Assembly: GCA_963678675.1 (NCBI GenBank)
Contig: OY783195.1
Location: 32,507,006 to 32,571,005 of the forward strand
DNA: 64,000 nt
Direction: 5' to 3'
DNA from: Xiphydria camelus
Taxonomy: Eukaryota > Arthropoda > Insecta > Hymenoptera > Xiphydriidae
Shown: positions 56,801-64,000 of the stretch, piece after piece
Layout: every line of letters begins with the position of its first letter
How positions within the stretch are numbered: position 1 is the first letter of the stretch
Made by a program: the position numbers and the translations under genes
Notes under the pieces: generated by a model
Told to the model about the DNA's origin: nothing
The model's database searches: none
The model's input: only the letters and a program-made list of their open reading frames with translations

Positions 56801-59800
56801 GATATCACCCGACGGGAGGTTTCTCAAGTTTGAAGAAGAAATCGGTCGTGGCAGCTTCAAAACCGTCTATCGCGGTTTGGACACGCAAACGGGTGTTGCC
56901 GTTGCTTGGTGCGAATTGCAGGTACGATGGAACAATTACAAATACATTTCTATTTCGTCGAAATGTCGTTGGCGAGTAATTCTGAGACGATATATATGTT
57001 CTTCTTTTTGCAGGAGAAGAAATTAAATAAAACTGAAAGACTGAGATTCAGGGAGGAGGCCGAGATGTTGAAGGGCCTCCAGCATCCAAATATCGTACGA
57101 TTTTACGACTACTGGGAGGTTACGCTCACACGCAGGAAGTACATCGTATTGGTCACCGAATTAATGACTTCGGGTACATTGAAAACGTAAGTTGAAAGCA
57201 TCGAGGAAGTGAGATTGTCCCTTTGAATTCCCCCCCCCCCCTCCCCCTCCCCCTCCAACTCTTTCTCCACCCTCTCTCGATTATTTATTTCGTACCGACG
57301 GTATCATTACATTTGGGATCCGAAAAAAGTTCGTTCAAATTTCGAAACTAGCTCTGCAAAGAGAAAACGCGATGCTAGAAATAATCGTTTTACGGAATAT
57401 CATCGGTCGCTGCGAGCACCGTGCTATCGAACGAGTGCCGTTTTTCGTTCAGGTACTTGAGACGTTTCAAGAAAATCAATCCAAAAGTGGTCAAGTCCTG
57501 GTGTCGGCAGATCTTGAAGGGACTCAGCTTTCTGCATTCGAGATCACCGCCCATTATTCATCGCGATTTGAAGTGCGACAACATCTTCATTACGGGGACG
57601 ACGGGTAGCGTGAAGATCGGAGATCTCGGTTTGGCTACATTGAAGAATCGCAGCTTCGCCAAGAGCGTCATCGGCACACCAGAATTCATGGCACCGGAAA
57701 TGTACGAGGAACATTACGACGAATCGGTGGACGTCTACGCGTTTGGGATGTGCATGTTGGAGATGGCAACGAGCGAATACCCGTACTCCGAATGCACCGG
57801 GCCTGCGCAAATTTACAAGCGAGTGGTGTCGGTAAGTGCTTCTTCGTTACGTACTTTAATCGAACGATAGTTTCGTTAGCTCGCGAGCTTTATCCAATTC
57901 CTTCAAACGAAAAGTAAAATACTCGATGAGTAGGTACTCGAAATTTTCCGTCGCGAGTTTGCACAGCAATCGTGCTATTTGTATTTTCATGGAGAGAAAT
58001 AGACGAGAACGAGCGCGCAACATAGACTTGCGCGTGTTCTCGTTGACCATATTTTTGTACTTTCATATCTGTCTTGATATACATATTTCTGTGTACCTTC
58101 GCCGATAAGAGGCGCGCTCTCGAGAACGATTACATCATTCGCGTTGGAGAATCATTCCGATCGTTCCTGGCTCAGAAAATTCCTTCTTCGTCCTACGCAG
58201 GGTGTGAAGCCGCAGAGTTACGACAAGGTCGAGAATCCGGAAGTCCGCGAAATAATAGAAATGTGCATTCGCCTGAAAAAGGAGGAGAGACCTCTAGTTA
58301 AGGATCTTCTCAATCACGAGTTTTTCGCGGACGACGTGGGCCTGAAATTAGAAATGGTCTCGCGCGATTCCGCGGTAATAGAGGTGGACCTATCGCGCGT
58401 AGAGTTTCGTCTTCGGGTGCTTGATCCGAAGAAGCGAAGTAACAAGCACAAGGAGAACGAGGCGATTCAGTTCGACTTTGATATCCAAGGAGATAATGCG
58501 GAGGAGGTGGCGTCGGAGATGGCAAAGTCCAGTTTGATCCTCGAAGAGGACGCCAAAGCCGTAGCGAAGATGCTCAAATCTCAAATTACTGGTTTACTCC
58601 GCGAACGAGAGGATCGTAAGGCTAAGGAGGAGAAGGAACGTTTGGACAGAGAGGCCGAGACGAACGCGGTTACCGATAGTCTCTTGCAGCAACAACAATT
58701 GCAACAGCAGCAACAACAAAATCTGCTCCTTCAGCAGATGCAGCTTCAACAACAAATGCAAATGCAACCGCCCATAGCGATGCAAGGCCAAGTGCCAATG
58801 CAGCAGCAAATGCAAATACAGCAGGGATCGGTACCTTTACAACAACAACAGATACAATCTTCCGTTCAACAGAGTCTGCAGCCACAGCAAGTGCAGTTGG
58901 TACAACAACAGCCGCTGATGCAGCAACAAACATCTGTGGTGCAACCTCAACAGGCGCAACAATTGCAGCAGCTACCGCCGAATGCTCAACAGCAAACACA
59001 GTATCAGCAGCAGCAACAACAACAGCAGCAATATCAACAGCAGCTTCAACACGTTCAGCAGCAACAGCAGCAGCAGCAGCAGCCGCCGCCGCCGCCTCAG
59101 CAACAACAATACCAACAGCAACCGTACACGCAACAGGTTTCACAGAATTTGAGTGCAAACTCGTCGCAGTGCTCGACTCCGCAGACCATTCAAGGCCAAC
59201 CGCAATTCCCTCAGGTGACCCAACATATACCGCAGCAGCAGATGCATCAACAACAGCAGTACATTCAATTGAATCAGATGAACATACCTCAGCAAATGAC
59301 GCATCAAACCGGGATGCAACAACAAATGCAACCGCAGCTACAGATATCGCAACAGCAGCAGAATCAACAACAAATCCAGTATTCCCAGCCACAGTTGCAA
59401 ATGCAGCAGCATATCCAACAGATACACCAACACCCCGTCGGTTCCCCGCCGGTTCAGGGTCAGCAGTATTATCAACAAAGCGCAAACGCGGGCGTTTCTT
59501 ATCCCGGGGCTCCGTTATACCAGCAAAATATTGCCCAGCAAGTGTTTCACGGTTACACTGCGGCTACTGGTTCAACGGGACACATGGAAGTTTTATCGCA
59601 GACACAGACCACTCAACAATCTTACACCCATCCGAATCATCTTGGCAATTCCGCAGTCACGACCCAGGGGTACGTCCAGCCGGTGGGGCAAGTGTCCTCC
59701 GGAGCGTCGACGATAAACGTGCAGAACTCAACTGTCGTAGCACCGATACACAATGCGCAAACCACAAACGTTCCAAACATACAAAGTGCATCCTCTTTGC

Positions 59801-61450
59801 TCGGGAATGGCAGTCATCAGACCCAACCGCATCAAAATGTTTTGGTGCAGTTGCAATATTCGCAGAATTCGAATGTTATTACCGGGCAAGTTCCCGTCGC
59901 GCAGAATCTACCGGGTTTGGCACATACTTCCAGTAATATGCAGCAGCAGCAGCAGCCGCAGCCGCAGCCGCAGCCGCCACAACAACAAATTCATCAACAA
60001 CAGCAGCACTCGGCGCAACAACAGCAACACTTTCCGCAAAGTACCGATTCATCCCAGTCTACCACAGATAGAAGTGGACTCGTGAAACAGGATACCATGG
60101 ATTCCGTTCACTCGTTATCCTTCGTTGATCTTCAATCGAACATGCAACAAGATTCTACAGGCAGCACCGCCACTGCAGGTGCACTTGCACATCCTACTAC
60201 TAATGCCAACGACGGGTAAGTATTTCAAGACTCTTCCCGTGCAATTCGGCAGCGAATATCTATTGCATCTAATACACTTTGTCGACCTTGCACGATTACA
60301 GCGTCACCGCGGAAAGTTTAGAAAGCGTCTCAATACCCGAAAGAAGTCGAGTCAAGCGATCGGGTACGAAGCGCAGAAAGCCTGGCATCAAATTGACAGT
60401 CTTGTCGGTCAGTAGCAATGAGAGTCTGTCAATGACCGTCGAGTGTCAACTGGATACGAGTAAGCAGAAAACCGTCACGTTTAAATTCGACCGCGACGAC
60501 ATGGTACCGGCCGATATTGCCAATAATTTGGTAAGTCTGAAAATTGAATGACCAAGATATCGGTTGACTCGCATCACTTCTCGCGAGTTCATACAGCTGC
60601 GCCTGTAGCGACTACATTGATAATGATTACTGCGATTTCGCAGGATCAATTTTAACTTTCCTCCGGTGGCATTACAGGTGGCCGAGAACCTACTTCCGCA
60701 ATCACAGTGCGATACGTTCGTGGAGTTGATAGAGGATATCGTGAAGCAGCTACGACTCGATCCTACTCGTAGTCTGCCATTGGTCGCCCACGGCCCATCC
60801 GACCAGTCCGCAGGGGGAAGCCCAGTTAACAGTCGTAGACCGAGAGATCGCGATCATAGCCTTGATACATCCAAGGTAATTATTCCATCGACACTTGGTG
60901 TTCCAATTTCTCGTACCGATCACGCACAAACAAGCAGCCGATACCTTCGAGAAAGAGGGTGGTGCCGACACCAGCGCAGATGGAGTACGTCTGTGACTCA
61001 CAGTTGTTTTACCGCGAAAATCTTGGGAAACACACATCGAAATTACTCCACACTCGATATTACCATCATGTCGCTTACAACCATCACTCCGTTCGCTTCG
61101 TTCTTTACTTCTTCCGCATTTGATTTAATCGCTTCGTTATTCGCATCCGCGATGTACGAGATTTTCATTCCATATTTCTGATTGCACTAGCGAGTCGTAC
61201 TTACGGTATACACGTGCGTACGAATGAGTGAATTTCGATACAGTTTATGAGAAAGAATGCGAGGTTAATTCCTACAAAGAATGCTCCAAGAGATATGTGT
61301 GTGGCGTGAATTGAAGAGAAGGGTACGCATATGTAATTAGTGTATGTGGTTTTGGACGCAGCAGGTGAGACATGGCTCGCTAACTCGTCAAAGCAGCCAC
61401 CGATCGTCGTACAAAGCCCATCGTAGGCACCGTTCGGTAAGTTCTTACCT

Positions 61451-61511
<61 letters not shown>

Positions 61512-64000
61512 CTCCCTCCTCCTCCCCTGCTGCAGTGGTGTTTCCCTTTAAATTTACTTTACATACCAGTCAATCATTGCGTTGTTCATTATGATATCTA
61601 TATTTATATTGTATTCTTTGTTTACTCCTTTTTAACAGGTTGGGACGTCATATGGATTTAGTTTGGTGTATATATATATATATATTGAATATATACCTAT
61701 ATGTGTGTGTATATGTATGCATCATCTCGGCTCTCGTTATTTTTTCCATGTTGTCGAAAGTTTTGCTTGTTGAGTGTACGTTCGTCATCTCATCTGCCCG
61801 AATTTTGACTCGAAAAAGTATAGAATAACGTGATATCTAGCGGTTAGGGAAGAAGATGGAAGGAGCAATACTCGCGGGATACCCCCTTCGGGGTGCCCCG
61901 TTATTGATGATAATTCCTACGATACGTACGTCCTAATTTCAATAGGTAGTATTACTTACACCATATCCATCAAAGACCTTTAATTACTAAGCGTCAAAGG
62001 TAAAAATGTTCAAAGTCCAAATAATAAGGGAATATCCGTATACATGACAGTAGCCATTCGCACGACAGGGTGACATTTATCGGTGAAACGACTACGTTTC
62101 GCAAAGTGCTTGCCTTCGTATAATATCGTAATGCCACAGTCTAACGTTGGCTTTCCCTCAAGCGCGAGACGCTTTAATTTTATCCCACGACGAGCCACAT
62201 TTATCCTCTTTAAAAACAACCAAGATTCCATACGAATTTTGAACGTGTCGTACTCAGCTTCTGCGAAGCCGAGGTCCTTCGGATCGACGAAACGTTGCTC
62301 TACACGCGTTTTTCTTCTCGAGTTCTGATTTGCTCCCGCGTTTCTTCCAGAGGGACGAGACATCCAACACCTCGACGCCCACAAAGCTTGTGCCGATCGA
62401 CCAGATTCTTTCTCACATCACAACAGCCCCATTGGAGAAGCAGCAAAGCGTTCAAACTCCCGACAGTCAAACGGGACTGGACAGCATATCGTCCGAAGTG
62501 TCCCGACGATCCTCCACCTCTACCCAGAATACCGACACGCTCACTCCGACGAATGTGCCTACCGATTCAACGGACACTCAAGACAGTACTTTCTCCGTTA
62601 CGTCTGCCGAAACTATCTTGGAGGCGAATCAATTGTCCGTGGACGAGTCTCGAGTTTCCTCCGCGGAGGTTAATCGAACAGTCGCGGAAGATCCTTCGCA
62701 GGATGCGTCTGCAAAAGAAAGCATTCGGAAGAGTGTGGAGATCAAGGACGACGCGGTCGCTTCAGAAGAAGCGGCAAATAACGTTGCCGAAAGCACATCT
62801 TTGAAAGGAGCTGCCGCCTTCGATGCATCTGCTCTAGTTTCGGGCTCTTCTAAATTATCCGCGCCACCCGCGCGAAAAATTTCACGCTTTCTAGTCAGCC
62901 CCGTCGTCGAACAAAGCCCCGTATCTTCCGAGGTCGAATCGCTCCCACAATACGAGGGCGTCGAACAGTCGAGTCCGTTGATCTCTCAACAAGCGTCGCA
63001 GCCTACTGCTAATGTAGATAATAATAGTAAAAACGTTAAGACTGATGATAACGAAGGAAAAATGGCAGAGTATCAAGTAGCACCTCCGGAGATGAACAAT
63101 GCTTTCGTTGAAAATACGCAGAACTTTCAACAGATGGCCGAAATAATGCAGAGCGTCCAACAATTTCAAGACGTCGCACAAATGCAAAAAAGCGCGATGC
63201 CACTGCCGTCGTCTCCACCGCCGCCGCAGCAGCAGCCGCAGCAGCAGCAGACAGTTAGGCAGATGAAGCAGCAAACAAATGTCACGATCCAGCAGATTTC
63301 CCAACAGCAGAATACGGCACAACAGCTGGTTCAGCAGGAGCACCAGCATCAAATGCAAATGCAGTATCAGCAACAGATGCACCAGCAATTCCTCTCACAA
63401 CAACAGCAGCAGCAACAGCAACCCCAACAACAATACGTAATACTCTCGGGACCCTTACCACAGCAACATCATCATCAGCAGCAGCAGCAGCTGCAGCAAC
63501 AACAGCAGCAGCAACTCCCGCTGCTGCAACAATCCGCGATCGACGAGAGGAATCATCGGGTTTCAAACACATCCACCGTCTCGAACTTATCCGCAGACTC
63601 TCAGCTGTCCGACAATACGCCAGTATCTACCGCAACTTCGATTCTACATTTGCAACATCCAACGCAAATCGCGTCGCAGGACACGGGTGTCGCTTTCGTG
63701 CCACAAGTTATCGTGGAATCCGTCGTTCAGCAACCCCCTCATGTCCACGGTGGTGTGCTTCACGCATCGGGAAACGTTCCTCCCCCCATCTCAATTCCAG
63801 TTTCTGTCCAACCGATGACCAATATCGAAGTGATACCAAAGATTACGGTAAAGGCGAAAGAGGTATCCTCGACTCTGCCTGATTTAGCCCAAAATTTGGC
63901 CAACATACTTTCCAATCCCAAGTCAAAAGCCACGGCGACGCATTCCGTGCAGAGCCACGAACCAAGTCCCAACCCTGCCAATCCACCTGCCACCAATGTC
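53805..64000 (+). CDS. Wnk: WNK (with-no-lysine) protein kinase, 3' part beyond the window
   Basis: Chloride-sensing serine/threonine kinase that activates SPAK/OSR1-type kinases and so controls cation-chloride cotransport. Twelve exons: 53805-54038, 54124-54272, 54831-55107, 55363-55582, 55705-56921, 57014-57186, 57453-57831, 58201-60215, 60302-60530, 60678-60875, 61365-61436 and 62351 onward, still open at 64000 (2271 aa so far). The kinase domain is about residues 667-925. Subdomain II has Cys (AVAWCELQ, about 696) instead of Lys, and the ATP lysine sits in the glycine loop (GRGSFKTV, about 679), the defining WNK trait. HRDLKCDN (about 793) and DLG (814) are intact, with the [14 protein letters not shown] activation segment. 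After the kinase come the autoinhibitory-type domain ([14 protein letters not shown]), very long Gln-rich stretches, a second such domain ([19 protein letters not shown]), and SRFLVSP, an RFxV-like docking motif. Introns are small and consensus. Confidence 0.95.
54564..54577. repeat. G14 homopolymer in a WNK intron
   Basis: Fourteen uninterrupted G residues between the second and third WNK exons. Runs of this length are rare and assembly-sensitive. Confidence 0.8.
61448..61511. repeat. (TC)n tract in a WNK intron
   Basis: About 64 nt of almost pure TC shortly after the exon ending at 61436. It is intronic; the frame running through it is not coding. Confidence 0.8.

Noticed and set aside
58670..59485. 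271-aa Ala/Val-rich minus-strand frame
   Set aside because: Antisense of the WNK CAA/CAG repeats.
59169..59936. 255-aa Thr/Ala/Ser-rich plus-strand frame
   Set aside because: Shifted reading of the WNK Gln-rich exon.
62891..63572. Leu- and Ala/Val-rich minus-strand frames
   Set aside because: Antisense of the last WNK exon, whose plus-strand frame is open for 550 codons.
1..64000. tRNA and rRNA genes
   Set aside because: No cloverleaf with B-box-like GGTTCGAATCC sequence or rRNA-like stretch was noticed; tRNAscan-SE would settle this.

Overview
This window is a gene-dense stretch of nuclear DNA from an animal, almost certainly an insect. The genes have several exons and short GT-AG introns (many 70-300 nt). 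The proteins are metazoan: AdipoR, WNK kinase, TBC1D7, MFSD14, MFSD5, the GDP-fucose transporter, the mitochondrial phosphate carrier and MRPS18C. Intergenic DNA is rich in CpG and microsatellites. My best inference, not proven here, is a hymenopteran such as an ant: to my recollection several of these genes (an FFAR4-like receptor, an SFR1-like recombination factor) are not part of the standard Drosophila set, and the spacers are full of small inverted-repeat elements. No rRNA, tRNA, operon or CRISPR was found.

Layout: 0.4-4.8 kb (+), a TFIIIC 90-kDa-type subunit (GTF3C4) followed closely by an intronless 521-aa protein of unassigned family (possibly FAAP100-like). 6.1-11.2 kb (-), a class A receptor resembling free fatty acid receptor 4, in five exons with the N-terminal exon 2.2 kb upstream of the next. 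15.3-17.6 kb (-), the mitochondrial phosphate carrier. 18.0-20.5 kb, a PIF/Harbinger transposon with an intact two-exon transposase and a frameshifted antisense MADF partner gene. 20.9-26.2 kb (+), MFSD14 with a 3.1-kb first intron. 29.1-30.6 kb (-), TBC1D7. 30.75-32.7 kb, three inverted-repeat elements back to back, then a young non-autonomous LTR element with two matching LTRs. 33.0-34.7 kb, an SFR1-like gene (+) convergent with MRPS18C (-). 36.3-38.2 kb (-), AdipoR. 40.3-41.6 kb (+), MFSD5. 42.3-44.8 kb (+), a GGT7-like protein. 45.0-46.3 kb (-), the GDP-fucose transporter. 47.6-50.3 kb (-), a seven-finger C2H2 protein. 51.2-52.2 kb, a nested MITE mosaic. 53.8 kb to the window end (+), WNK kinase, cut off by the end of the window.

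The genes are unrelated housekeeping and signalling genes, not a cluster with one pathway. Exon junctions were assigned by hand from splice consensus, reading phase and family resemblance recalled from memory. Every model reported as a complete gene keeps one open frame across its junctions. The most interesting material is the orphan next to GTF3C4, the interleaved Harbinger gene pair, the young LTR element, the nested MITEs, and a possible alternative first exon of WNK.
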